Assembly: GCF_000186865.1 (NCBI RefSeq)
Contig: NW_008705566.1
Location: 1,298,744 to 1,362,743 of the forward strand
DNA length: 64,000 bases
From: Aureococcus anophagefferens
Lineage: Eukaryota; Sar; Pelagophyceae; Pelagomonadales; Pelagomonadaceae
Direction: 5' to 3'
Shown piece after piece: positions 46,592-56,392 of the stretch. Within the stretch, counting starts at the first letter, position 1. Each line of letters opens with the position of its first letter. The position numbers and the translations under genes are program-made. The notes below the pieces were generated by a model, which saw nothing but the letters and a program-made list of their open reading frames with translations, was not told where the DNA came from and did no database searches.

Positions 46592-47974
46592 ATGGTGACC
46601 GCGTCGGGCGAGGTGCCGCCGCCGCTGCTCTTCTTCACGTGCCTCGTGTGCACGGGCGTGATGGCGAATTTTACGCTTTTAGTGCCCGTGTCCACCTACT
46701 ACAGCGCGACGCTGCTGGAGAGCGGCGTCATCGTGTCGAGCTACGCGGGCGGCGCCATCGTCTCGCTCTACTTCTGGTCCACCTACGACCGCCGCGCCGT
46801 GCGACCGGCCTACGTGCTGCAGGCCTGCCTCATGTGCGCGGGCAACGGCCTCTTCGCGATCGTCGCCGCCGCGGGGCTGTCCCGCGAGGCGACGTTCTAC
46901 GGTCTCCTACTCGCGCGCTTCGTCGTGGGGCTCGAGGCGGGCTGCATGTACAACGCGAACCTGGCGCTCGTGGGCTACTCGTCGGCGGAGCACCGCGTCA
47001 GGTACCTGGCCATGTACCAGTCGTTCGTGGGCCTCGGCCTCGTGCTCGGGCCCGCGGTCTCGAGCTCGTGCCTCGCCGTGGCGCAGGGCGTCGGGTCGGT
47101 CGTGCTCGAGGAGTCGCTCTCGGCGGCCGTCATGGCCGCCTGGGGGCTCGTCGTCCTCGCGCTCGTGGCGACGCGCCTCCCGGGCGACGCGGACCTCGAG
47201 CGCGAGTACGGCCGCGTCGCCGTGAGCGGCCTCGACGACGTCGCCGCCGCCAAGGCGATCTCGCGCGCGGACCGCGGCCTCCTCAGCGTGCGCCAGGAGC
47301 TGCTCCTGGAGATCTTCCTCGGCAACCTGCTCCGCATCTACCAGCGCCTCGGCTGGGAGGTCGGCGCGGTCGTCGTCCTCGCCGCGAACTACGACTGGGG
47401 CTACGTCGCGGCGGGCTACGCGCTCTCGTCCTTCGGGTTCTTCCAGGCGCTGGGGCAGTACGTCTTCAGCCGCTACTGCAAGGCGAGCCACCCCGTCCGC
47501 GCGCTCCACGTCCTCGAGCTCCTGGAGGCCGCGAGCATCGCCGCCATGTTCACGAAGAGCAACGCGAAGGTCGGGACGGCCCTCGACGCGTCGCTCTGCG
47601 CCGTCTTCCTCGCCGCGTCGCTGCTCTTCTACGTCACGAACTGCCTCACGTCCGCGCCCTTCAACGCGCTCGTCCTCGAGCGCGCCGTCGGCATCGACAA
47701 GGAGGACATGATGCGCGCGTCGCAGTACGGCATCTTCGTCGCGCTCGGCCTCGCGCCAATCGTCGTCCGCGGCGCCATGGACTACCTCGCGTCGGCCAAG
47801 GACCACCAGGACACGCTCGCGGGCATCCTCCTCGTCGGCTGGGGCTTCCAGACGCTCGTGAACAGCGTCCTCACGGGCCGGCGCGGCGCGCCGCCGAAGG
47901 CGGAACCCGACGACGGCGCCCGCCCAGACGGCGAGGGCGCGCCCCTCGTCGCCAAGGGGGGCGGCGCGGTGTAA
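46592..47974 (+). CDS. major facilitator superfamily transporter
   Basis: 460 residues, ATG in context CGCACCATGG. About twelve hydrophobic helices. The first half includes YFWSTYDRRAVRPAYVLQAC (loop 2-3 with RR) and LLARFVVGLEAGCMYNANLA. A charged central loop (PGDADLEREYGRV) separates it from the second half. The C-terminal tail is hydrophilic. It recalls the SPX-MFS/MFSD8-type branch but without an SPX domain. Substrate and membrane unknown. Intronless; 182 bp of intergenic sequence precede it. Confidence 0.8.
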   Translation: MVTASGEVPPPLLFFTCLVCTGVMANFTLLVPVSTYYSATLLESGVIVSSYAGGAIVSLYFWSTYDRRAVRPAYVLQACLMCAGNGLFAIVAAAGLSREATFYGLLLARFVVGLEAGCMYNANLALVGYSSAEHRVRYLAMYQSFVGLGLVLGPAVSSSCLAVAQGVGSVVLEESLSAAVMAAWGLVVLALVATRLPGDADLEREYGRVAVSGLDDVAAAKAISRADRGLLSVRQELLLEIFLGNLLRIYQRLGWEVGAVVVLAANYDWGYVAAGYALSSFGFFQALGQYVFSRYCKASHPVRALHVLELLEAASIAAMFTKSNAKVGTALDASLCAVFLAASLLFYVTNCLTSAPFNALVLERAVGIDKEDMMRASQYGIFVALGLAPIVVRGAMDYLASAKDHQDTLAGILLVGWGFQTLVNSVLTGRRGAPPKAEPDDGARPDGEGAPLVAKGGGAV

Positions 47975-48206
47975 GAGGGCGGTCGACGACGGCGTCGTTG
48001 ACGGGTCCGGCGGCGTCGATGGTGATGGCATCGCGTCCGAGTCGGCGTCCCGCGGCCGCCTGCGCGGCGGCCGCAGCGCGTCGCCTCACCGCCCCCGCGG
48101 CCGGGGGGTCCCCGGACCCCGCCGTCGAAACACGACTCACAGACGAGGCTGGTGCGATCGGCGCGGGCAGCGTGAGTAGTGGCCGCCCTAAGCGCACGAC
48201 ACCACC

Positions 48207-50120
48207 ATGTCGAAGCTCGGCGTCTTCGGCTCGGCCCAGGCGACGAGCGACCGCTACCGGCGGCGGCTTTTGGCGGCGGCGGGCCTGAGCAACAACCTGC
48301 TCTTCAGCAACCTGAACACGACGATCACGATCAAGAGCTCGCCGCCGAAGACGGCGCGCGTGACGAGCCAGCTGGGCATCATCAGCGGGAACCTGACGAA
48401 GCGCAACGAGCAGCACTCGTGGCAGCGGCGCTTCTGCGTGCTCGCGCCGCAGAGCCTGCTCTACTACTTCGAGGACGCCGAGGGCGACACGCCGCGGGGC
48501 ATCATCGACCTGGAGTACTACACGGACATCAGCGCCGAGCCGAACAACGTCGTGCGCCTCGCGACGCCGGCCCACGCCGGGCCCCAGCGCACCTTCTACT
48601 TCCAGGCCGACTCCGAGGAGGACATGAACGCGTGGCTCTCGGCGCTCGTCCGCGAGCGCTACTTCGTGCTGCGCGACGAGCGCGACGCGTACCAGGAGCT
48701 CCAGCACGACTTCCAGGCGCAGACGGCGCACATGACGCAGATCATGGGCAAGAGCTCCGAGGACGCGGAGCAGGCCGCGGCGGACTTTGAGCGGACCGCG
48801 CGCGAGGAGTCGGAGCTCGTGGACCAGCTCCAGGCGCTGTTAGCCGACGTCGCGGACCACGCGCCGCCCGAGGCGCCGGCGCCCGACGACGACGCCCCCG
48901 GGGGGTCGCCCGGCGGCCGGAGCTCGGGCCTCGCGGCCGCCGCGGAGCGCCGCGCGTCGCTCGCGCGCCTCGAGGCCGCGGGCGTCGCGCTCGCGACGCG
49001 GGTCGCGTCCCTCGAGGCGACGCTCCTCGAGAGCGAGTCCGGCGCCGCGCGCGAGGCCCAGGAGCTGCGGGAGCACGGCTTCGAGGTCGCGGAGCTCGAG
49101 GCGGAGCTCGCGCGCGAGGAGGCGCTGCTCCGCGACGAGGCGGAGAAGAAGGCCGCGATCCTCGCCGACTGCGACCAGCTCGACCGCGAGGTCGACGAGG
49201 CGCGCATGAACCTGGGCATCATCGCCAAGACGCGCGCGGCCGCGGACGCGCGCGTCGCGGAGTTGAACGACCAGAAGAAGCTCCTCGTGCGCGAGGTCAA
49301 GAACGCGCGCAAGGCCTTCGCCGAGGCGCGCGCGAAGAACTCGGAGCTGTTGAAGCAGGCCATGGACGAGAGCGCCTTCTCCATGTCCGCGTCCGAGGAC
49401 CTCGCCGACGCGGGCGACGACGACGCCTCCGCGGCCGACGCGCCGAGCCCGACGGCCGCGGCGTCCGAGCCGGCGCCCAAGCCCTACCCCTTCGACGCCT
49501 CCGCCGCCGGCGGGCCCAAGGACAAGGCCTCGAGGTCCTTCGCGGCCGCCTTCAAGTCCTTCGTCGCGGACGCGAGCCCGAAAACGGGCAAGAAGGGCAC
49601 GATCGCCAAGGACGCGCAGCTCAGCTCCGACGACGAGGACGCCGCGGCCGAGCCCGCGGCCGACGTTTCGCCGGCGCCGGCGCCCGACGCGCCGGACTTC
49701 GTGCTCCGGTGCCGCCGCTGCAAGGGCACCGTCGAGGGCCCGCGGAACTCGACGTGCACGTGCGCCGTGCCCCTCGTCGGCGACGACCCCAAGGCGCCCT
49801 CGGTGAAGGACGCCGCCGACGCCGCGCGCCTCGAGGCCCAGCGCGTCTGGAAGTCCTTCTCGGGCATGTCCGCGAAGTCGTTCTTCGGGTCGTCGTCGCC
49901 CAAGGGCCCCGCGAAGGTGCCCGCGCCGCCGCCGCCGCCCGAGGAGACCAAGGTCGAGGCGCCGCCGCCGGCGCCCGAGCCGCCGGCGCTCCCCGAGGAG
50001 GAGTTCGTCTTCACGCCGCTCAAGTACCACGGCGACGACGACCTCCCCACGATCGCCAAGGACCCGCCGGACCAGGTCGAGCTCGAGGCCGACGACGCGC
50101 CGGACCTGACGAGCCTCTAG
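48207..50120 (+). CDS. PH-domain / coiled-coil / zinc-ribbon protein
   Basis: 637 residues, MSKLGVFGSAQ. Residues about 50-150 form a pleckstrin-homology domain: SGNLTKRNEQHSWQRRFCVL, SLLYYFEDAEGD and the C-terminal helix EEDMNAWLSALV with its Trp. Residues about 160-390 are a long coiled coil. A small zinc-binding motif is in LRCRRCKGTVEGP...CTC. The rest is Pro/Ala/Asp-rich. Likely a membrane- or phosphoinositide-associated scaffold. Intronless. Confidence 0.82.
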   Translation: MSKLGVFGSAQATSDRYRRRLLAAAGLSNNLLFSNLNTTITIKSSPPKTARVTSQLGIISGNLTKRNEQHSWQRRFCVLAPQSLLYYFEDAEGDTPRGIIDLEYYTDISAEPNNVVRLATPAHAGPQRTFYFQADSEEDMNAWLSALVRERYFVLRDERDAYQELQHDFQAQTAHMTQIMGKSSEDAEQAAADFERTAREESELVDQLQALLADVADHAPPEAPAPDDDAPGGSPGGRSSGLAAAAERRASLARLEAAGVALATRVASLEATLLESESGAAREAQELREHGFEVAELEAELAREEALLRDEAEKKAAILADCDQLDREVDEARMNLGIIAKTRAAADARVAELNDQKKLLVREVKNARKAFAEARAKNSELLKQAMDESAFSMSASEDLADAGDDDASAADAPSPTAAASEPAPKPYPFDASAAGGPKDKASRSFAAAFKSFVADASPKTGKKGTIAKDAQLSSDDEDAAAEPAADVSPAPAPDAPDFVLRCRRCKGTVEGPRNSTCTCAVPLVGDDPKAPSVKDAADAARLEAQRVWKSFSGMSAKSFFGSSSPKGPAKVPAPPPPPEETKVEAPPPAPEPPALPEEEFVFTPLKYHGDDDLPTIAKDPPDQVELEADDAPDLTSL

Positions 50121-50142
50121 GGGGCAGTTTTTACACGTGATG

Positions 50143-50584
50143 TTACACGAAGAACATGGCCCAGCCGCGCGGCGGGGCCAGGAACGCGCCGTCGGGGTGC
50201 GGGTCCCAGACGTCGACGAACGCCTCGTCGCGGTAGCGCGCGACGACCTGCGACGTGTGGTGGCGTGCGCGGACGACGTGTGGGACGCCGGCGGCGCGCG
50301 ACGTGGCCAAAGTCGCCGCGCGGCGATGTGCCGCGCAGGATGCACAGCCGTCCGTCGTGCGCGTCGAGCGCGTCGCTCGGCAGCGCGACCTTGACCGGTC
50401 GCCGGCCGTCGTGCTCCCGCAAGTAGGCCGCTATGGCCTTCTCGTAGCCTTCCGGCGCTTTCACGAAGTTGGGCGTCTCCGACAACGTCTTTCCCAGCAG
50501 CGAGCAGACGCAGGCCTGCAGGGCGTTGCCATTGGCAGGCGTCGTGTCGTCCTGCTGCACGCGCGCTGGCAGGTCGTCGTTCAT
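50143..50584 (-). CDS. small papain-like-fold protein (possible cysteine peptidase relative)
   Basis: Exons 50303-50584 and 50143-50247, 128 residues. The 55-bp intron GTCGCGCGCC to ACGTCGCAG joins GDFGH to VVVARYRDEAFVDV. The pattern ALQACVCSLLGKTLSETPNF, then HVVVARYRD and VDVWDPHPDG, resembles small bacterial and phage proteins with CxRACVASLLxxxxxxVPxF...HAVV...HDPHP, thought to have a papain-like fold with Cys, His and Asp. Activity is unproven. 22 bp separate its stop from the PH-domain gene. Confidence 0.65.
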
Positions 50585-50778
50585 GGCGTCGATCAATGCT
50601 GCAGCGCGCGTCTAGGAGGCTTGTGCACGCTGCGCGGGTGCTCTGATCGGGCCTATCGCGGCGCTGCCACAAGGCCCACCATCGTCTCCACACCTCGCTC
50701 CGCCGCGGCGCGCCGACGGCCGAGCCGCCGAGCGCGTCGTCCGGCACCGCGCACCGCGTCGTCCGGCACCGCGCGGCC

Positions 50779-51735
50779 ATGGCGGACCTCGCGGAGAAGC
50801 TCGCGACGTACGCGGAGCAGCTCGCGCAGGTCGAGCAGCTCCTCCAGGCGGACCCGAGCAACGACCAGTTCCTGAAGCTGCGCACGGACCTGCTCGAGGT
50901 GACGAAGCTCACGGAGGACCTGCTCAAGTACAAGCACGAGCAGAGCGAGTCCCAGCAGCCGAGCGGCGACGCGGGCGAGGCCGAGGGCGCGGCCGTCGAC
51001 GTGAGCCCGTTCCAGGTGGGCATGCGGTGCGAGGGCAAGTTCGACGACGGGACGAAGACGAGCTGGTACCCCGCGGTGATCACGGCGGTGTCGCCCGACT
51101 CCTACACGCTGGTCTACATCGGCTTCGGGAACACGGAGGCCGTCGGGCCCGAGTCCATCCGGCCGCTCATCTGCGAGAGCCCCCTCGACCCTTCTCAGAT
51201 CGACGTCGGCTTCGAGTGCGTCGGCCGCTACAGCGGCGACGGCAAGTACTACGAGGTCGTCGTCGAGGCGATCACGGACTTCGGGTACAAGGTCCAGTTC
51301 CAGGAGTACGGCAACAGCGAGGAGCTGCCCCTCGAGTACCTCCGGCCCAAGGACGCGGACGGCGGGCGCCTCGACGCGAACGAACTCTACCGCGAGGCCG
51401 ACGGGTCCTGGCGCATCCCGGACCACCTGCGCGTGTCCCACACGGACAGCGAGCAGGAGCGGCTCCGGAAGCGGCGCAAGGTCAAGGCGCTCAAGCAGAA
51501 GGACAAGCAGCGCGAGAAGGACGAGGTCCGCGACGGGCAGAAGAACTCGTGGCTCGCGTTCCAGAGCAAGGGCGCGAAGCGCAAGGTCGCGGGCTCCATG
51601 AAGGGCGCGCGCAAGGGCTCCATCTTCGCGAGCCCGGACACCGTCGACGGCCGCGTCGGCGTCACGGGCTCCGGCGCGGAGATGACGGAGTTCGGCGAGC
51701 GCAAGAAGTACAAGATCGCGCCGCCCCTGCCCTAG
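50779..51735 (+). CDS. SMNDC1: SMNDC1 / SPF30-type Tudor splicing factor
   Basis: 318 residues, ATG in GCGGCCATGG. An N-terminal coiled coil (ADLAEKLATYAEQLAQVEQL) is followed by a Tudor domain FQVGMRCEGKFDDGTKTSWYP with VYIGFGNTEAV, then a second Tudor-like IDVGFECVGRYSGDGKYYEV with FQEYGNSEELPLEYL. The tail has NSWLAFQSKGAKRK and GSIFASPDTVDGRVGV, diagnostic of SMNDC1/SPF30, which binds dimethyl-arginine on Sm proteins and helps tri-snRNP join the spliceosome. The second Tudor copy is a difference from the single Tudor of the human protein. Intronless. Confidence 0.88.
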   Translation: MADLAEKLATYAEQLAQVEQLLQADPSNDQFLKLRTDLLEVTKLTEDLLKYKHEQSESQQPSGDAGEAEGAAVDVSPFQVGMRCEGKFDDGTKTSWYPAVITAVSPDSYTLVYIGFGNTEAVGPESIRPLICESPLDPSQIDVGFECVGRYSGDGKYYEVVVEAITDFGYKVQFQEYGNSEELPLEYLRPKDADGGRLDANELYREADGSWRIPDHLRVSHTDSEQERLRKRRKVKALKQKDKQREKDEVRDGQKNSWLAFQSKGAKRKVAGSMKGARKGSIFASPDTVDGRVGVTGSGAEMTEFGERKKYKIAPPLP

Positions 51736-51748
51736 GACCGGGGCTAAC

Positions 51749-53782
51749 TTACTGGAGCTTCGCCGCGAGGAGGGCCGCGTGCTCGCGGACGACCCACGAG
51801 TTGAGCTGGGACAGGAGCGACACCTCGGCGACGGACAGGTCCAGGTGCGTGATCGTCGGGAACTGGGGGAAGTTCGGCATGTCGTCGGCGATGGCCGCCT
51901 TGGTCTTGTCGGGGAGCGCGTCGACCCACTTCCGCGGCAGGTCCAGGTACACGAAGGTCAGATCCACGACGCGGCCCGCCTCGATGCCGAAGAGCTCGTT
52001 CGCGACCGTCGTCACGTTCACGGACGCGACGGCGCCGGAGCCGGTCGCGTTCGCCGCCTGGAGCGCGGCCACGAGGCGCGGCAGGCCCTCGGCGTCGAAG
52101 ACGTGGTTGTTGGCGACGTTGCACTCGACGTCGGCGCTGACGACCCGGCCGAACATGGCGGGGATGTAGAGGTCGACGAGGTCCGCCGTCGCCTACCGTC
52201 AATTCGCGTTTTCTCCCGCATAAAAACTCGCGCCGCGGGGACGCCGCCGGTCGCGTTCACCGCGTAGGGGTCCCAGGCGTCCGCGGGCGCGAGCGGGTCC
52301 TCGCAGGCGTCGAAGACGACGATGCGGTCGAGCCCCCGCTGGAGCAGGTGGAGGATGCCGAAGTTGTCGAGGTCGCCGCCGTCGCCCACGGCGAAGAAGT
52401 CCGGCGGGTCGTCGGGATCGACGCCCTCCGCGGGCGCCCAGAGGCGGAACGTCGGCACGAGCGAGAGCAGGCCGCTCCCGGCGTCGCCGTCGTCGTCGTC
52501 GCCGCCGAGGCGCCGCCGCGCCTCGAGCACCTCCGGCAGGTGCGTGAGGAGCGCCGCGGGCGCCATCGACGCGATGCCGACGGCGTTGTTGAGACTAAAG
52601 AGGCGCTTCGCGAGCGCGACGGCCGTCCCGTCGTCGCCGGCGGCGACGGGCGCGCTCCCGAAGGCCCAGGACTCGACGTAGCCGCCGACGGCGTAGGTGC
52701 CGTTGTCGCTCCAGGGCCAGTGCTTCGCGTAGGGCACGTCGACGACGCCGGATCCCGTGCCCACGTACTCGGGCCCCATCGCCAGCGGCAGGTACGTGTT
52801 GTTCGCCAACGGGATGAGCGCCTCGGGCCCCTCGATGGCGCCGACGAAGACGACGTCGGGCGCGGCGCCGTCCCGCGGCGCGAGCGGCGCGCGCGAGAGC
52901 GCGCCGAAGACCGCCGCGTTGCGCGCCGCGGCCGCGTCCGCGGCCGCGCGCGTCGCGAAGAAGGGCTGGTCCACGCCGATGCCTGTGATAATCAAGGTAT
53001 GGATTTCTTCGGGATCGTACTAGTCGCACCCGTCGGCTTGAGGAACGTCTGGTAGATGGCGTCGCGCCAGATGTGGTCCCAGGGCTTGCTGTCGTAGAGC
53101 GCGCGCTCCGCGAGGAGCTCGACGCACTTGGTGATGATCGCCGCCGGCAGCTCCGCGAACGAGCCGGCCGCGGACGTCACCGCCGCCACCGTCAGATTCT
53201 CCGGCGGGACGTAGGCCCCGACGAGCGCGTCGTCGCTCGCGTTCGTCGGCGCGTAGAGGTACCTAGGCGCGCGCGCCTCGAAGCCCGCCGCGCTCGGGGA
53301 CGCCGGAGCACTCGCGGCCCGAGGAACCACGCGCTGCCGGAGACGCTCGTCACGACGAGGTCCTCGCTCCAGAGGCCGAGGTCCCGGAGCGCGCGGACCC
53401 AGCCCATGGCGCACGTGAAGGCGCGGGACCCGCCGCCCGAGAAGCCCACGCCCACGGCCTTGGCTTTCGGCTTCGGCAGCGCGGCCGCGGAGCGCGCCGT
53501 CGCCGTCGACCCGTCGCAACTCGACGCCGCGAGGTCCTTGACGTCGTCCATGTCGCAGGACGACAGGCTGCCCTTGGCGACGCAGCAGGGCGCGCTGCAG
53601 TTGTTGAGCCCGACGGGGCGGCAGCCCCGGGACCCCGGCGCCGCGCACCACTCGCAAATATGGAGGCTCAGATCCGTGTGCGCCACGCATGCCCAGGGGT
53701 CCGAGATGTCCGTGCAGGGCAGGTCGATGATATTGGCCGAGCCCGCGGCGAGCGCCAGCGCGAGCCCCATCAGAACCGCCAT
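51749..53782 (-). CDS. secreted cPLA2/patatin-like lysophospholipase
   Basis: Exons 53319-53782, 53030-53262, 52261-52982 and 51749-52192, 620 residues. Introns of 56 (GC donor), 47 and 68 bp. Signal peptide MAVLMGLALALAAGS, then a six-to-eight-cysteine module (CEWCAAPGSRGC, NNCSAPCCV). The lipase core has the oxyanion loop VGFSGGGSRAFTCAMGW, the nucleophile serine in TSVSGSAWF and the catalytic aspartate in FAVGDGGDLDNFGILHLLQR, as in group IV phospholipases. Acts on phospholipids or lysophospholipids outside the cytosol (inference). The third intron could use a GC donor 6 bp downstream. Stop is 13 bp from SMNDC1. Confidence 0.82.
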
Positions 53783-53917
53783 CGTCACGACTCAATAACG
53801 ACCGCATTGAACAGAAGTTGCAGCGGCGCGTGCAGCGCGCGTGGTGCAGCGACAAATTCGAAAGATAAATAAAAACAAGGTTGCGAGGCCCCGCCCGGCG
53901 CCCCTACGGCCGCGGGT

Positions 53918-56164
53918 TCACGCGAGGTCGGCCGCCTTCGCGGGCGCCGGGAGCGACGCCTCGGGCACCTCGCCGAGGACCTCGGCCAGGTGGGTGAAGT
54001 AGGGCCCGTCGTCCTTCTTCGTGATGTCGAAGACGGGGGCCTTCTTGTCGATGGTGATGGCCTCGTCCTCGTCGGCGATCTTGTCGACGATCTTCGACTT
54101 GATGAAGTCCTGGCGCAGGACCTGGAGCGCGACGTCCGGCTCGTCGTCGTTCGCGATGATCTGGCCGAGGATGAGCCCCAGCGCGAAGAAGGCGACGATG
54201 AGCATGAAGATGTTCGCGCGGTTCGACGGCCCGTAGCCCTGGGCGTTCGTGAAGAGCGGCGGCAGGAAGACGAAGATCGCCGCGTTCGAGAGCACGGCCG
54301 CAAAGTTGATGAACGTGTAGATGGAGTCGAAGACGCCGATGTCCTGGGCGCCCCGGGGCTCGATGCGCCGGAAGCCCGTGAGGTACTTGTAGCCGTTGAG
54401 GCGCAGCGTGACCATGTTCGACAGGAAGCCGATGAAGGCCGTCGCGGGCGCGGCGAGCGAGAAGAGCGCGATGTAGCCGTACTGGACCGTCGCGATCATG
54501 TAGTTCTCGATCATGTCGAGGGTCTCGTCGTACTCGACGAGCATGTACTCCCACTCGGCCTTGGTCATGGCCTCGTCCATGCCGCCCTCGTTGTACTCGT
54601 TGAACTTGATCTGCAGGATCGGCAGCACGAACGACACGCCCGCGGAGACGACGAGGTTCGCCGCGAAGATGATGTAGAGGTTGAAGAGCAGGTCCCAGAG
54701 GCAGTTGTTCTCGAGGCAGGCCCAGTTCGAGCCGAAGCCGTCGGGCGGGCTGACGTGCGACTGCACGAAGACCGTGAAGAAGAGCGAGCCGTAGGCGTTG
54801 ATGAAGTTGAAGCAGAAGAGCTTGAGCGTGAGCTTGTCGGCGAACTCCGTCTCCGTGCGCCAGTTCTCCGCCTCCGTGAGCTTCACGGCGATGTCCTTGA
54901 AGACGAAGGTGAAGACCTGGATGCCGATCGCGTTCGCGAGCGTCGCCGGCATCGAGCTGTACGTCCGCGTGAAGTGGCCCTGCTTCTTGAAGACGACCAT
55001 GAGGAGCATGAAGCCCAGGTTCAACAGGATCATGCCGAGCGTCGCCAGCACGCCCTTGGCGACGGCCGGCGCGCGCTCCTTGGGCAGAAAGTAGACGGCC
55101 GGCTTGCCGTCGATGGGCGACTTGACGATGTGGCCCTGGTACTGGGGCCGCTCCGGCTCCTCCTCCTCGAACTCCGTCATGCCCCACTTGAGCGCGTAGG
55201 TCTGCTCCGTCTTGCGCCAGCCGTCGTGGTACGCCGCGAGCCACACGAAGAGCGCGACGCCGAAGATCGCGCGGCAGTAGGCCGCGGGCTTCGAGTCGAA
55301 GCCGATGACCTGGATGATCGTCGTCGCGACGAGGCCCAGGGCCCCGAGCCAGGCCGTGTACGTCGTCGCGTGGCCCAGGGACGCCATGTAGAGCGCGGCC
55401 TGCTCGCCGAAGTAGTCCTTGTACTCGTCGAAGGGCATCTGGCTCACGGGCGCCGCCCAGGGGTAGGTCATCCACTTGTGGTAGAGGGCCGTGCGCTCGA
55501 TGGGGTCGTGGAGGCACATGAAGGCGAGCATCTTGCCGTCGTTGATCTCCTTGCCGACGGAGATCTCGCAGCCGCCGAAGCGGTGGAGCGTCTGGATGAT
55601 GTCCGTGACGAGCTTGATGCGCTGCATGGACCGGAAGGGCGACGTCGCGTTCGCCGGGTGCGAGTAGAGCGGCAGGAGGCTCGGGTGCCGGTCGTACTTG
55701 CAGTAGATGTGCTGCGACGGCGCGAAGCGCGACACCGCCTGGCCGTCGCAGTCCGTGCCGATGTCGATGGGCGCGATCTGGAGCTCGGGGAAGCCCGCGG
55801 CTAGGGCCTTCTCGAGCTTGGACGGGTCCATGAGCATGGGCACGTCGCGGACGTCCGCCTGGCCCTCGAGGCGGTCCTCGGGACTCCGGATCTTCACGTA
55901 GATCTCGTCCCCCTGGATGCTATAGTAGCTCTTGTACTGGAGGCCCGCGGACGCCAGCTTCTCGATGGTCGCCTCGAAGAACTTGCGGTTCGCGTTCTCG
56001 ACGTCCTCCTCCTTCGACTCCTCGTCCGACGGCGTCACGGGCAGCACCATGACGACATCCCAGTCGCCCTCGGTGCCGATGGACGTCTTGAGGTCGCTGC
56101 CGTAGGACGTCAGGCCCTCGCCGATCTTCGCCGGATCGCCGACGAGGCCCTTGAGCAGGTCCAT
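53918..56164 (-). CDS. anoctamin (TMEM16-family) membrane protein
   Basis: 748 residues, intronless. The cytosolic N-domain (DWDVVMVLPVTPSDEESKEE) is followed by HDPIERTALYHKWMTYPWAA, near the usual start of the membrane part, and about ten hydrophobic helices. The helix-6/7 region reads AEWEYMLVEYDETLDMIENY then TVQYGYIALFSLAAPATAFI, the TMEM16 hallmark. In helix 8 the usual NxxExRxDxxK is NMVTLRLNGYK, so the Glu and Asp calcium ligands are Thr and Asn. Family members are Ca-activated lipid scramblases or chloride channels; calcium gating may be altered here. It lies in tandem with the lipase gene (135 bp). Confidence 0.88.
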   Translation of the reverse strand: MDLLKGLVGDPAKIGEGLTSYGSDLKTSIGTEGDWDVVMVLPVTPSDEESKEEDVENANRKFFEATIEKLASAGLQYKSYYSIQGDEIYVKIRSPEDRLEGQADVRDVPMLMDPSKLEKALAAGFPELQIAPIDIGTDCDGQAVSRFAPSQHIYCKYDRHPSLLPLYSHPANATSPFRSMQRIKLVTDIIQTLHRFGGCEISVGKEINDGKMLAFMCLHDPIERTALYHKWMTYPWAAPVSQMPFDEYKDYFGEQAALYMASLGHATTYTAWLGALGLVATTIIQVIGFDSKPAAYCRAIFGVALFVWLAAYHDGWRKTEQTYALKWGMTEFEEEEPERPQYQGHIVKSPIDGKPAVYFLPKERAPAVAKGVLATLGMILLNLGFMLLMVVFKKQGHFTRTYSSMPATLANAIGIQVFTFVFKDIAVKLTEAENWRTETEFADKLTLKLFCFNFINAYGSLFFTVFVQSHVSPPDGFGSNWACLENNCLWDLLFNLYIIFAANLVVSAGVSFVLPILQIKFNEYNEGGMDEAMTKAEWEYMLVEYDETLDMIENYMIATVQYGYIALFSLAAPATAFIGFLSNMVTLRLNGYKYLTGFRRIEPRGAQDIGVFDSIYTFINFAAVLSNAAIFVFLPPLFTNAQGYGPSNRANIFMLIVAFFALGLILGQIIANDDEPDVALQVLRQDFIKSKIVDKIADEDEAITIDKKAPVFDITKKDDGPYFTHLAEVLGEVPEASLPAPAKAADLA

Positions 56165-56274
56165 GGTCGTCGACGATCAAAATCAGGCCTCCATCGTGTC
56201 ACAGGCAACAATGGAGGCCAGGGAACTCTTCCAGAAACCACAACATTGATGTTCAACAACAGGGCTGGCCCGAC

Positions 56275-56372
56275 GATGGGCGCCTGCGCTGGTCCCTAAA
56301 ACCACGCGCGACTAGGTCCGCAGGGGCTGCTTGAATGATGGGCGCCTGCGCTGGTCCCTAAAACCACGCGCG
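56275..56372. repeat. 36-bp direct repeat in divergent promoter
   Basis: GATGGGCGCCTGCGCTGGTC and the following 16 bases occur at 56275-56310 and again at 56337-56372, a 62-bp duplication step. It lies between the divergent anoctamin and renalase genes, ending 20 bp before the renalase ATG. Confidence 0.92.
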
Positions 56373-56392
56373 CCTGACGCGAAACGTTCGCG

